A DNA stretch of 64,000 nucleotides, from contig JAJRPM010000015.1 in NCBI GenBank assembly GCA_024280775.1, positions 145,721 to 209,720 of the forward strand, in the 5' to 3' direction. This DNA comes from Candidatus Zixiibacteriota bacterium (GTDB lineage: Bacteria > Zixibacteria > MSB-5A5 > GN15 > JACZUZ01). The notes below the pieces were generated by a model. The model worked only from the letters and a program-made list of their open reading frames with translations, searched no databases and had not been told where the DNA came from. This document shows, in pieces, positions 6,318 to 15,387 of the stretch (the first letter of the stretch is position 1; each line of letters begins with the position of its first letter). The position numbers and the translations under genes are program-made.

Positions 6318-8567
6318 TTAACCTGTCAAAACCTCTGAAATTTTTTCTCTTATGTCGTCTTCTTGGGGGAGGATCCAGGATTCGCTGGGGCCGTAGGAGA
6401 CTGGTAGGTCTAGGGCGGTTAGGCGTTGTGGGGGTTTTTCTAGGTCGTAGAAACAGTTTTCTGTTACGGCGGTGATGATTTCGGCGCTGAAGCCCATGGT
6501 GCCAGAGTCTCCGTGGATGACTAACAATGAGCCTGTCTTTCTTACTGATTCAAACACACATTGTGTGTCCCAAGGCATGATTGTTCTGAGGTCGATGAAG
6601 TCTACGTCGCCTGTGAACTCTTTTTGCAAGATTTTGCGGGTCATCATGGCGGTGACACCCCAACTGACTACGGTTAGTTTGTCGCCCTCGAAATCTTTGC
6701 GGGCTACGCCGAAGGGGACTGTGTAGTCGGCGCCAGGGTATGGGGCGGCGAGGAATGGGTCGTTGTAGAGGATTTTTTCTTCTAGGAACAAGACTGGGTC
6801 GTCATTGTGACGGATGGCGGTTTTCATCAGGCCGACTGCGTCTTCCATCGTTGAGGGCATGACAATATAAATCCCAGGGAAATGCGCGAAGGTGGCTTCG
6901 ATGGATTGTGAATGGTTGAGGGCGCCTGAGCCGCGCAGGTAGCCGCCTGAGGTTGTGCGAATCACGACCGGGGCGCTGAAGTCGCCATTGGAGCGCCAGC
7001 GGACGGTTGAGAGATTGGTGCGGATGGCTTCCATCGCGGGCCAGATGTAATCGCAGAATTGGATTTCGGCGATGGGTTTGAGGCCACGCAAAGCCAGGCC
7101 GATGGCTGAGCCGATGATGACTGATTCGGCCAGCGGGGTTCCCCAACAACGGTGATCGCCGAAGCGTTTTTGTAGGTCAACAGTGACACCGAAGACGCCG
7201 CCTTTGCCGTAAACTTTGTCACGTCCAGGGATTTCCATGAGGTGTTCGGCGCGGTCTTTTTGGCTCCAGTTCCAAGGGTCTTTTTTGGTGGCGGAAGCTG
7301 GTAACAGGACTTCGGATTTGCCGCAGTCGGCTACGTCCTCGCCGAATGTCACTATGCGGGGGTCGCGGGTGAATTCTTCGTGCATGCAGAGATTCAATGC
7401 ATGTTTCATGGTCTTTGGCGCCTGGTCTGAGTAGCTGGCATCAACTGCTACAGCCAGCGCGGGGTTTTCTGCTGGTTTGTCGGGATGGAATACATTGTTG
7501 AACAAGCTATCTTTTGACGGTTTGGGGGCGGCTTCGGCTCTTGTTCGAGCCTCGGAAACTTCGGCTTCGGCGGCGCTTTCTAGTTTGGTGATTTCGCTTT
7601 CGCTGACTTTTAGAGAGTCAATTAACCAGTCGCGCATCATTTTGATGGGGTCGCGATTGGCTTCGTACTCGCGTTCGATTACGGTGCGGTAGCTTTTGCC
7701 GTCATCGGATTCGGAGTGGCCCAGCGGACGTGTGACGTGAGCGTGTAGCAACGCAGGTCTTCTCTCCTTCCGGACATAGTTGACTACTTCCTGGGCGGCT
7801 TTGTAGCTGGCCTGGTAGTCACAACCGTCGACGTCGCCGACAACCTTTAGCAATGGCGCTCCGTCTTTCTCGTCAGCGAGGCCGTTGACGATATTTAGAA
7901 TAGAGCCACCGGCGGTTTGGTTGCGGACCGGAGTTGAGATTGCGTAGCCGTCATCTTCTACGACGAAGATTATAGGGGCCTGCTGTACGCAGGCGTAATT
8001 GACGGCTTCCATGAAGTCGCCTTCGGAGGTGGAGCCGTCACCGCCGAAGGTTAATGTGATTCCTTCGGAGTCGAAGTTCGGAATCATCTTTCCTATGTTG
8101 TCATCAATTGCAGCGATTTTGGTTCCGAGGGCATAGCCAACTGAGCCACAGTATTGAGTTCCGACTGCGCTAGAGGCGGGAAAAATTTTCAGGTCGCTGT
8201 TGCCCCAATGGTGGGGCATTTGTCGTCCGCCGGATGCGCGGTCTTCGGCGGCGCCGACGGCCATTAGGAGAACTTCGTAGGGGGTTAGTCCATAGGCGAG
8301 GTTTAGCGCGAGGTCGCGATAGTAGGGAGTAATGAAATCCACTCCCGGACGTAGAAATGGCGCGAGGGCTAATTGGATTATTTCGTGCCCGGCTCCGAAA
8401 ATTTGGAAATAACTTTTTCCGGTGCGTTTTAGGATGGTTTGGGTATGATCGAGTGTGCGCGCGGTGAATGCGTGACGATACATTGAAAGCGCGAGTTTAG
8501 GGTCAATCGATGAGGCGCTGGAATTGCGAGACTTAGCCCGCGGAGCTTTTTTAGTTTTGGTAGCCAT
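6318..8567 (-). CDS. Fused alpha/beta 2-oxoacid (branched-chain type) dehydrogenase E1
   Basis: A 749-residue thiamine-diphosphate enzyme that decarboxylates a 2-oxoacid and passes the acyl group to an E2 lipoyl protein. The alpha half (about 30-360) has the GDGS...EDDGYAIST thiamine/Mg region and a phosphorylation-loop-like HVTRPLGHSESDD stretch. The beta half (about 395-745) has FGEDVADCGK, GTPLAESVIIGSAIGLALRG and the C-terminal VVSWG...DLRTIMPWD segment. The single-chain layout and the HSESDD loop favour 2-oxoisovalerate over pyruvate. At the Mg-ligand position most relatives have Asn, and here it is Asp. No E2 or E3 gene is nearby. The N-terminus is Lys/Ser rich (KTKKAPRAKSRNSSASS). Confidence 0.9.
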   Translation of the reverse strand: MATKTKKAPRAKSRNSSASSIDPKLALSMYRHAFTARTLDHTQTILKRTGKSYFQIFGAGHEIIQLALAPFLRPGVDFITPYYRDLALNLAYGLTPYEVLLMAVGAAEDRASGGRQMPHHWGNSDLKIFPASSAVGTQYCGSVGYALGTKIAAIDDNIGKMIPNFDSEGITLTFGGDGSTSEGDFMEAVNYACVQQAPIIFVVEDDGYAISTPVRNQTAGGSILNIVNGLADEKDGAPLLKVVGDVDGCDYQASYKAAQEVVNYVRKERRPALLHAHVTRPLGHSESDDGKSYRTVIEREYEANRDPIKMMRDWLIDSLKVSESEITKLESAAEAEVSEARTRAEAAPKPSKDSLFNNVFHPDKPAENPALAVAVDASYSDQAPKTMKHALNLCMHEEFTRDPRIVTFGEDVADCGKSEVLLPASATKKDPWNWSQKDRAEHLMEIPGRDKVYGKGGVFGVTVDLQKRFGDHRCWGTPLAESVIIGSAIGLALRGLKPIAEIQFCDYIWPAMEAIRTNLSTVRWRSNGDFSAPVVIRTTSGGYLRGSGALNHSQSIEATFAHFPGIYIVMPSTMEDAVGLMKTAIRHNDDPVLFLEEKILYNDPFLAAPYPGADYTVPFGVARKDFEGDKLTVVSWGVTAMMTRKILQKEFTGDVDFIDLRTIMPWDTQCVFESVRKTGSLLVIHGDSGTMGFSAEIITAVTENCFYDLEKPPQRLTALDLPVSYGPSESWILPQEDDIREKISEVLTG

Positions 8568-8693
8568 GATTATTATGCTTTCTTTTGGGTATTATCTGTA
8601 TCCATAGAATATAGGGTAGCTGAAAGAGCCCTTTCGCGCAAGAAGTGACGCTGTGACAGCTAAAGGGCGCTTGGGCTTGCCGCGAGAGCGGAA

Positions 8694-9893
8694 ATGGACA
8701 ATACTGGGCCAGGTTTTTCAGGGGAACAATGTGGGCGCTCCCTACGGATGGACAAATCAATTATTACTGAACAGATGATAACAGAAGAAGAAACTATCAT
8801 ACGTATTCAATCGGGGCGATTTTCATCGACCGGGGTGGCTTATCATTTTTTGCAACCGGATATGACCCGGATGGAATTATCTGATGGCTCGACGGTGGCG
8901 CGTCTCGGTTCGGAGTTGATGGGTGATCCATTGGCGCCGGACGGGGGCGTTAATAGATTTGCGGCGGCTCTATCTGAGGAGACATCAGGCGCTTCGGTGT
9001 TTCATATTGAACAGAAGACAGCGGCGGCGCTTGGTCGACAGGGATATAAGGTTTGTCCTATGGGTGTGGAGTCTCGGGTTGGTTTGCCATTTTCTTTGGT
9101 TGGCAAGGGTAAGGCTGATTTGCGTCGGGCTTTGAATCGCTCGGTTAAGGCTGGAGTGATTGTCCGGGAATTAAGCGCGGATGAATTCGAGAGTTTTGAG
9201 ATTGAGATTGCGAAACTTAATGAGCGCTGGCTTGAGAATCGCAGGTGTTTTCGTCGTGAGTTTCGATTCTTGGCGCGGCCTTATGTTGGGCGCTTTCAGC
9301 CCGGCGAAAGGAGATTTGTGGCTTTCGAGGGCGAACGTCCGGTTGGCTTGGGGGTGTATGATCCGGTTTATGACGGTGGCGTGGTGGTTGGGTATTTCGA
9401 GGCGATTGTTCGTTGTTTTGCCAGAGAATTGGCGGGAGTTCGGGACCATCTGACTCTGACCGCGATGGATATTTTCGCAGGAGGTGACACACCTGCGAAA
9501 TGGATATCCTTAGGACTTTCGCCTTTTGCGCCTGCCACTCGAAAGAATAATGAGTTTGACTCCTCCCCTGTTACGCAACTGGCGTTGTCTCTGTTCTTCA
9601 ATCATGGAAACCGGGTATTCAATTGTCGCGGGTTGGCTTTTCATAAGGAGCGTTATCGAGGCGAGTCCAAACCCGTATATTTTGCCACTAAGCGCGGGTT
9701 TCCATTAACGGCGCTATATGGAGCTTGCCGACTTAGTTATATCGATCCTTTGCGCTTTGTTTCAGATTCTCTGGTGGCCGGCTTACGGAGATTCGGGGCC
9801 AACGTGAAACATGCTTTGCTGTCTCTCTTTCCCTCAGCTGGTTTTTCCTCCGGTGGCGAGGTGGACTTTCTGCCTTCTGATGGCAAGCGTTAG
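8694..9893 (+). CDS. DUF2156 / lysylphosphatidylglycerol-synthase C-terminal-like acyltransferase
   Basis: A 399-residue soluble protein. Residues 90-350 show the two-lobed GNAT-like fold of DUF2156: FHIEQKTAAALGRQGYKV, then GKGKADLRRALNRSVKAG, a WLENRRCFRREFRFLARP segment and a final HKERYRGESKPVYFATK. In MprF-type enzymes this domain transfers an aminoacyl group from tRNA to phosphatidylglycerol. No flippase domain is present, so substrate is unclear. The GAGAG seven bases before the ATG at 8694 supports that start, but ATGs at 8748 and 8775 are possible because the first residues look unstructured. It lies about 130 bp upstream of pilT on the same strand. Confidence 0.75.
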   Translation: MDNTGPGFSGEQCGRSLRMDKSIITEQMITEEETIIRIQSGRFSSTGVAYHFLQPDMTRMELSDGSTVARLGSELMGDPLAPDGGVNRFAAALSEETSGASVFHIEQKTAAALGRQGYKVCPMGVESRVGLPFSLVGKGKADLRRALNRSVKAGVIVRELSADEFESFEIEIAKLNERWLENRRCFRREFRFLARPYVGRFQPGERRFVAFEGERPVGLGVYDPVYDGGVVVGYFEAIVRCFARELAGVRDHLTLTAMDIFAGGDTPAKWISLGLSPFAPATRKNNEFDSSPVTQLALSLFFNHGNRVFNCRGLAFHKERYRGESKPVYFATKRGFPLTALYGACRLSYIDPLRFVSDSLVAGLRRFGANVKHALLSLFPSAGFSSGGEVDFLPSDGKR

Positions 9894-10022
9894 TTCCTCT
9901 TTTCTTCTTCGATAACTACAACTGAGTTGGGCATTTGGCTCGTTTTGTCATCTGAGCGAGATTCCACGCGAGCGGCTCTATTCTGTGGCGGGTTTCTGCC
10001 GATAAATCGGAGGAGAACCGCT

Positions 10023-11120
10023 ATGGCTAGAATTGATAAAATACTCCAATTGGTAAAAGACGCTGACGCCACCGATTTGCATTTAGCTTCGGGTAGTCCT
10101 CCGATTATTCGTAAGATGGGTGATCTTGAAAGCACCAGCCACAAACCGCTCACTTCTAAACAGGTTGAGGGTTTGCTTTATGAGATTATCTCTGATGAGC
10201 AGATTCGGGAGTTTGAGAAACGTGGTGATTTAGATGTCGCTTACGGCGCTGGTGACTTGGGAAGATTTCGAATTAACATTTTTCGTCGTGAAGGGGGAAT
10301 CGGCGCGGCGATACGTATGATTGCCGATTCACTCTTGACATTGGAAGAGCTGAATATTCCTGATGCGGTTATTGAGACGATTTCTAAGAAGTCCGGATTG
10401 ATTTTGGTAACTGGTCCGACTAACTCGGGTAAGACTACTACGCTTTCGGCGATTGTTGATTATATCAATCGTCATTTCTGTAAGCACATTGTGACACTTG
10501 AAGACCCGATTGAGTATGTGCATAAGAATATCAACTGCTTGATAACGCAACGTCAAATCGGGGCGCATACAGGAAGTTTTGGACAAGGATTACGCGCGGC
10601 TTTGCGCGAAGACCCGGATGTGATTCTCGTTGGAGAAATGCGTGACACTGAGACGATATCATTGGCCTTGACTGCATCGGAGGTTGGGCTATTGGTGTTG
10701 GGCACTTTGCACACTAATTCAGCGTCACAGACTGTTGATAGGATTATTGACGTCTTCCCCTCAGACCAACAACCGCAGGCGCGGGTGATGCTGGCTGATT
10801 CACTTCAGGCGGTTGTATCACAGCAATTGCTCAAACGCAAAGACACCACTGGGCGTATTATGGCCTGTGAAATTATGACGCGCACGACTGCTATGTCTAC
10901 TCTGATTCGTGATGGAAAGTCACATCAGATTCCTGGAATGATTCAGACTGGCCGTAAACGCGGGATGCGTCTGCTAGATGACAGTCTTGCCGCCATGATT
11001 GACACCGGGCTTATCGATGCATCAGAGGCGCTACGAGTGGCGAATGATCCATCGCGTTTTTTTGCCGCCGCGAACAAAAACATAACTAAGCAAACAGGAA
11101 GAGTTCCGGTGATGTCCTAA
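10023..11120 (+). CDS. pilT: PilT/PilU-type twitching-motility ATPase
   Basis: A 365-residue hexameric ATPase that powers retraction of type IV pili. The N-terminal domain opens IDKILQLVKDADATDLHLASGSPP, close to the PilT consensus. The Walker A is GPTNSGKTTT, with Asn where most relatives have Gly. An Asp box (LEDPIEYVH), a Walker B region (DPDVILVGEMRD) and a His box (LGTLHTNSASQTVDRIIDVFP) follow. The start is the ATG with GGAG eight bases upstream; an upstream in-frame start at 9927 lacks one. It is followed after 42 bp by a multidomain regulator-like protein. No other pilus gene is in the window. Choosing PilT rather than PilU rests on overall similarity only. Confidence 0.9.
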   Translation: MARIDKILQLVKDADATDLHLASGSPPIIRKMGDLESTSHKPLTSKQVEGLLYEIISDEQIREFEKRGDLDVAYGAGDLGRFRINIFRREGGIGAAIRMIADSLLTLEELNIPDAVIETISKKSGLILVTGPTNSGKTTTLSAIVDYINRHFCKHIVTLEDPIEYVHKNINCLITQRQIGAHTGSFGQGLRAALREDPDVILVGEMRDTETISLALTASEVGLLVLGTLHTNSASQTVDRIIDVFPSDQQPQARVMLADSLQAVVSQQLLKRKDTTGRIMACEIMTRTTAMSTLIRDGKSHQIPGMIQTGRKRGMRLLDDSLAAMIDTGLIDASEALRVANDPSRFFAAANKNITKQTGRVPVMS

Positions 11121-11162
11121 AGGCGGCGTCTCGCACGGCTCTGATGTTTTCAGAAATTACAC

Positions 11163-13271
11163 ATGAATAAGTCAAAACGATTAGATAAGATTCTCCTGGA
11201 ACTGGGATTGATTACCGAGGAGCAAGTTCGTCATGCGCTGGAAAGGCAACGGACTCATGGCGGCAAATTTGGTAGCGCTCTGCTCTATCATCGCTACCTG
11301 ACAGAAGAGTCACTTGTGAAGGCGCTTGAGATTCAGTCCGGCTGTGAGGGTGTGGCGGTAGCGGATATGGATATTCCCAAAGAGGTTTTGGACTTGATTC
11401 CTCTGAAGGTTGCTCAAGCACGCAATGTGATTCCGATTGACTATATCCCGGCTGAGAATCTCCTGAAAATCGCCGCGGCGAATCCACATCAACCGGAATT
11501 GAATGAAGAGTTGGCGTTTTTGGCGCGGGGTAAGAATGTCGCTATCTATGTGGCTTCGGGTGTGGCAATTGATACGGCGATTGAGCGCAATTATCACGGC
11601 GCTGAGCGCTCTCTTGAAGATAGTTTGATGCTGCGTATACCTAACGATCTAACCGCTATTGACGAGGATGAACCAGAGCTTGATGGCGGGAAGCCAAAGT
11701 CACATGCATCCGGCTCCCGGATTGTAATCGTTACCGATGAGGAATTCTCCGGGCCGCTCATTAAGTCTGTGATTGAACGTGAAGGACCGCAGGTCGAATT
11801 AGTTTCAAGTTTTGATGAAGCTCAGCGAATTCTTAGTGAGAGATTTGTTGAAACAGTTTTCATTCGTGAGACGTTGACAGACGACCATGCCGCTTGTGAG
11901 GCCTCGATTCGGGCGCATAACTTTCGCACAAATGTTAAGTGGTTCCCTGACTGTAGCGCTTTGGCGTTGGGTGAGATGCAAGAGTCTTCTCGCATTGATT
12001 CGTTGCGTAGTATTGAGTTGTTGGTGTCGTTGTTAGCTGCTTCTTACGGAGACCGTGACGCTCAGTCAACCACTCCGGGACGGTATGCGTCGCGTATTTG
12101 CCAGAACTTAGGGATTCCTGAACCGGACAGACATCGAATAGTTACAGCGAGCTTCTTGCGACATTTGTGGCTTTATTCAGGAGACAAACATGAGTCTCCG
12201 CCCTCATCGCAGAGCACAATTCAACGCTCGGCTAGTTTACTTGATTCACTAGGATTCGATTCTACACTCGCGGCGATTTTGGGTAAAACCTATGCTGAAG
12301 TTTCTCTTAGCGAAACAACCGGGGCTTTGGATATTGCAACCCTGGGTGGGAATATCGTCACTATCGCTGATATGTTCACTGAGAATTACCACTCTACTGA
12401 TAAGATATCATTGGTGAAGTTTGAAGAAATCAAACGGCGCTTTTATGACCAAGCCGGGAAGTTGTTTTTGCCGGAAGTTATCGACGCATTCATATTGATT
12501 CTTCAAGAGGATTGTCTGAATCAGGAATTGGTGGAAACTCGTGGGGAGGTTGTGCTGTATTATCATAACAACGCTCATCGTGACGCTTTCCTGGCATATC
12601 ATTTACGCTCTAAGGGCCTGAGAGTCACAGACTCGCGGTCTCCTGAGGACTTGGCGCAAGTTTGTCAGCGGAGGGCGCCAGATGCTTTGTTACTGGTACT
12701 GCCGGACTCTTGTGACGATCCATTGAAAGTTGTGGATGATTTGCATGAGATTGGTATTGAGCTTGAAGAAATCCCGGGCATTCTAGTAGCGAATTCTACA
12801 TTTGAAGATATCATTGACAAGCTGTTTCAAAAGGGAATAAATGATTTGGTTAGTGATATATCGCAATATGACACTCTTTGCGCCAAGACTTTAACCTTGA
12901 TAGAAAGACGCCGCAGAAGCGTCAGGCCCGCCGAAGAGTCTGCGGCGCATGGCAAATTGTCTAATTTGAATTTGATTGATTTGATACAGGCGCTCGGCCC
13001 GGGCAGAAAAACATCGCTGATAAAATTGCGTCAGGATGGTGAGGAGATTCTTATTTATCTGGTAGACGGCGCTATTGTTCATGCCTCCGGAAGGAACATT
13101 TTCGGCCCTGAGGCAATTTTTGAGGGAATATGCTGGTTGTCCGGTTCATTTACGGTTACCAATATTGCCCCGCAGGATGCGCCTCCTCCTAATGTGGATT
13201 TACCAAATGAATCTGTGTTGATGGAAGGTTGCCGCATAATGGATGAGCGTCTACGCGAGGGTAATATCTAG
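11163..13271 (+). CDS. MshEN - receiver-like - HD-GYP-like - receiver-like - DUF4388 multidomain protein
   Basis: A 702-residue cytoplasmic protein. Residues 1-150 are an MshEN (GspE N-terminal) domain with two RL..-L--LG-I-----ALE-Q repeats; such domains often bind cyclic-di-GMP. About 185-285 looks like a receiver fold without a clear phosphoacceptor (RIVIVTDEEF...). About 300-450 has the C-terminal helices of an HD-GYP domain (GNIVTIADMFTENYHSTDK...FLPEVIDAF) but no HD or GYP residues, so it should be inactive. About 460-580 is a second receiver-like fold. About 595-690 is a DUF4388 (PATAN) domain (LSNLNLIDLIQALG). It follows pilT by 42 bp. It probably acts as a signal-integrating scaffold for surface motility, an inference from domains and neighbour. 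Confidence 0.7.
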   Translation: MNKSKRLDKILLELGLITEEQVRHALERQRTHGGKFGSALLYHRYLTEESLVKALEIQSGCEGVAVADMDIPKEVLDLIPLKVAQARNVIPIDYIPAENLLKIAAANPHQPELNEELAFLARGKNVAIYVASGVAIDTAIERNYHGAERSLEDSLMLRIPNDLTAIDEDEPELDGGKPKSHASGSRIVIVTDEEFSGPLIKSVIEREGPQVELVSSFDEAQRILSERFVETVFIRETLTDDHAACEASIRAHNFRTNVKWFPDCSALALGEMQESSRIDSLRSIELLVSLLAASYGDRDAQSTTPGRYASRICQNLGIPEPDRHRIVTASFLRHLWLYSGDKHESPPSSQSTIQRSASLLDSLGFDSTLAAILGKTYAEVSLSETTGALDIATLGGNIVTIADMFTENYHSTDKISLVKFEEIKRRFYDQAGKLFLPEVIDAFILILQEDCLNQELVETRGEVVLYYHNNAHRDAFLAYHLRSKGLRVTDSRSPEDLAQVCQRRAPDALLLVLPDSCDDPLKVVDDLHEIGIELEEIPGILVANSTFEDIIDKLFQKGINDLVSDISQYDTLCAKTLTLIERRRRSVRPAEESAAHGKLSNLNLIDLIQALGPGRKTSLIKLRQDGEEILIYLVDGAIVHASGRNIFGPEAIFEGICWLSGSFTVTNIAPQDAPPPNVDLPNESVLMEGCRIMDERLREGNI

Positions 13272-13319
13272 ATTCTCATCTGGAAGTTTCGACCGACACG
13301 ATAAACATTCTCTCCCAAC

Positions 13320-13348
13320 AAAAAAGAAGCCCCTCTGAAAGGGGCTTC
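13320..13348 (-). terminator. Rho-independent terminator of the SWIB gene
   Basis: On the minus strand a GAAGCCCC/GGGGCTTC stem (13326-13348) is followed by a run of T (13320-13325). It lies between two convergent genes. Confidence 0.8.
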
Positions 13349-13376
13349 AAGTAAAAGACCTGGCAAGAAGAAAAAA

Positions 13377-14072
13377 CTATTTAATGTGTTTTGAGACCAA
13401 CTTGGTCATCTCAAACATGTTGACAGTCTTCTTTCCGCCGAACACTTTTTTCAATGCGGCGTCCGCATTGATATTGCGACGATTTACTTCATCCTGCAAG
13501 TTGTTCTTCTTGATGTACAGCCAAAGCTTCTTGGTGATTTCAGTGCGAGGAATCGGCTTACCACCGACGATTTCAGCGAGAAGTTCATCCGGCTGAACAG
13601 GGCGCATGAAGGCGGCGTTCGGCTTACGGGTAGTTTTCTTCTTAGCGGTTTTTTTAGTAGTGGTCATTTTTCTCCGAGCGGTTTTGCGCGTAGCGGCCTT
13701 GCGAGCAGGTTTCTTACGCGCGGTTTTCTTTTTGGCAACTTTGCGCTTTGCCGTCTTTTTCTTTGCTACTTTACGCTTGGCTGTTTTCTTCTTTGCAACC
13801 TTACGCTTAGCTGGCTTTTTCTTTGCGACTTTACGCTTAGCGGTTTTCTTCTTTGCTACTTTTTTCTTCGCGACCTTTTTCTTAGCAACCTTCTTTTTGG
13901 CTACCTTCTTCTTCGCGACTTTTTTCTTAGCGGTTTTCTTTTTGGCGACTTTACGCTTTACAGTTTTGCGAGCTGTCGTCTTCTTCTTAGCCACTTTTTT
14001 CTTTGCGGCCGGTTTCTTGCGAGCGACTTTTTTCTTAGTCACGCGTTTCTTGGCCTTCTTCTTTACTGCCAT
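13377..14072 (-). CDS. Histone H1-like Lys/Ala-rich protein with C-terminal SWIB domain
   Basis: A 231-residue protein. Residues 1-145 are almost entirely Lys, Ala, Val, Thr and Arg in short repeats (KKKVAKKKVAKKK, KRKVAKKKTA), like the C-terminal tails of H1-type and Hc1-like proteins that coat DNA. Residues 150-231 are a SWIB/MDM2 domain (LLAEIVGGKPIPRTEITKKLW, then NNLQDEVNRRNINADAAL). The start is the ATG with a perfect GGAGG upstream; an ATG seven codons earlier lacks this. It is probably an abundant nucleoid protein. Such fusions are known from Chlamydiae and some FCB bacteria. The repeat tract is recombination-prone and may vary in length between strains. Confidence 0.88.
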   Translation of the reverse strand: MAVKKKAKKRVTKKKVARKKPAAKKKVAKKKTTARKTVKRKVAKKKTAKKKVAKKKVAKKKVAKKKVAKKKVAKKKTAKRKVAKKKPAKRKVAKKKTAKRKVAKKKTAKRKVAKKKTARKKPARKAATRKTARRKMTTTKKTAKKKTTRKPNAAFMRPVQPDELLAEIVGGKPIPRTEITKKLWLYIKKNNLQDEVNRRNINADAALKKVFGGKKTVNMFEMTKLVSKHIK

Positions 14073-14471
14073 TTGTCCTCCTCTGGGTTTCAACCAGTAT
14101 AGGGTTTCTCCTACAGGTCTTCCTGAGTGACAATTTCAACCGCTACAATAAACTGCGCAAGTAAAAAAAACGTGTTTTTCTCTCTGAAACACACTTTTTT
14201 GCTCTAAATCAATCAAAATGCGCTCTATCTGTCACTGGAAGCTACAATAGTGAGCCAATATCTCTCAATGACATTTACCATTGGGTGATTAGAAAAGTGC
14301 AGATTACACTGGCATTGCTGTCACTTTCACTACTGTAGTGTGGCGCTATAGAGAAACAGTAAGCGGGCCGATACCTGATAGGAGTGAACTAATTGTCTCT
14401 GGCGCCGGTTATTTGCAACGATTCCAAGCGGCCCGGAACACCCATTTAAACAATAGGGATTCATTAGAAAC
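14073..14471. other. Divergent intergenic region
   Basis: It separates the minus-strand SWIB gene from motA. It is AT-rich near the SWIB end and should hold the promoters of both. I see no gene, RNA or repeat in it. Confidence 0.5.
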
Positions 14472-15332
14472 ATGTTTGCAATAATCGGACTTGTGGTAGT
14501 TATGGGTTCCGTAATCGGCGGCTACGTTTTACACCATGGCCAATTGCTGGTTCTATATCAGCCGACCGAGTATCTCATCATTGGCGGGGCGTCTGTCGGG
14601 ATTCTTTTTGTTGCGACTCCTCTGAATGTTATCAAGCGGCTCTTTTCACAACTTCTGGGAATCTTTTCTTCAGGACCGGACAAGAAAGCCTATCTTGAGC
14701 TTCTTATCATGATGTATGAATTCTTTGTACTGTCAAAACAAAGCGGTTTGATGGGGCTGGAGTCTCATTTTGAACAACCGGAGGACAGTACGATTCTAAA
14801 GAAGTATCCTACTTTCATGAAGAACCATCATGCATTGGATTTTATGTCTGATACGATGAAAGTGATAATCATGGGTGGTGTTCCGGCACATGACTTGGAT
14901 GACTTGATGGACGTTGATCTTGAGGCGCATCATCACGAGCTGGCGCAAGCTCCGGCGGCTCTCGCTAGAATCGCTGACGCTCTACCTGGGTTAGGAATTG
15001 TTGCGGCGGTATTGGGTGTGGTGATTACTATGGGTAAGATCGATGGGCCGGCGTCGGAAATCGGGATGAATGTTGCGGCGGCTTTGGTTGGAACATTTCT
15101 GGGTATTCTTATGGCTTATGGAGCAGTTGGCCCGCTGGGTACGAACATAGAATCCAAGAACGAATCCGAAGGTGAATACTTTAAGGTTATGAAGCAAGGC
15201 TTGCTGGGATTCTACAAAGGGTTTCCTCCAGTAATTGCGGTTGAGTTTGCGCGGCGTTCTATTCCGGGTGATCTTCGTCCAGGGTTTGCTCAAACAGAAG
15301 ACGCATGTCGTGAAACGAAGTCTAAGAGCTAG
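14472..15332 (+). CDS. motA: Flagellar motor stator protein MotA
   Basis: A 286-residue inner-membrane protein with four hydrophobic helices: about residues 1-20, 32-52, 170-190 and 200-225. The conserved proline-containing segment LARIADALPGLGIVAAVLGVVITMG is clear. With MotB it forms the ion channel that drives the flagellar rotor. It is longer than ExbB/TolQ proteins and fits MotA in size. motB follows 55 bp later. No other flagellar gene is in the window, so the stators are encoded away from the main flagellar cluster. Confidence 0.92.
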   Translation: MFAIIGLVVVMGSVIGGYVLHHGQLLVLYQPTEYLIIGGASVGILFVATPLNVIKRLFSQLLGIFSSGPDKKAYLELLIMMYEFFVLSKQSGLMGLESHFEQPEDSTILKKYPTFMKNHHALDFMSDTMKVIIMGGVPAHDLDDLMDVDLEAHHHELAQAPAALARIADALPGLGIVAAVLGVVITMGKIDGPASEIGMNVAAALVGTFLGILMAYGAVGPLGTNIESKNESEGEYFKVMKQGLLGFYKGFPPVIAVEFARRSIPGDLRPGFAQTEDACRETKSKS

Positions 15333-15387
15333 CTTCAGGTAACCTCACCCTAGTTTGACGCACTTAATTCTCCGGATGGGTATTTCG

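Noticed and set aside
8551-8760. Small minus-strand frame upstream of the E1 gene
   Set aside because: It overlaps the start of a well-supported gene and has no signal or motif.
13606-14130. A 174-codon Phe/Leu-rich frame opposite the SWIB gene
   Set aside because: It is the complement of the Lys/Ala repeat; the hydrophobic look is an artefact of that.
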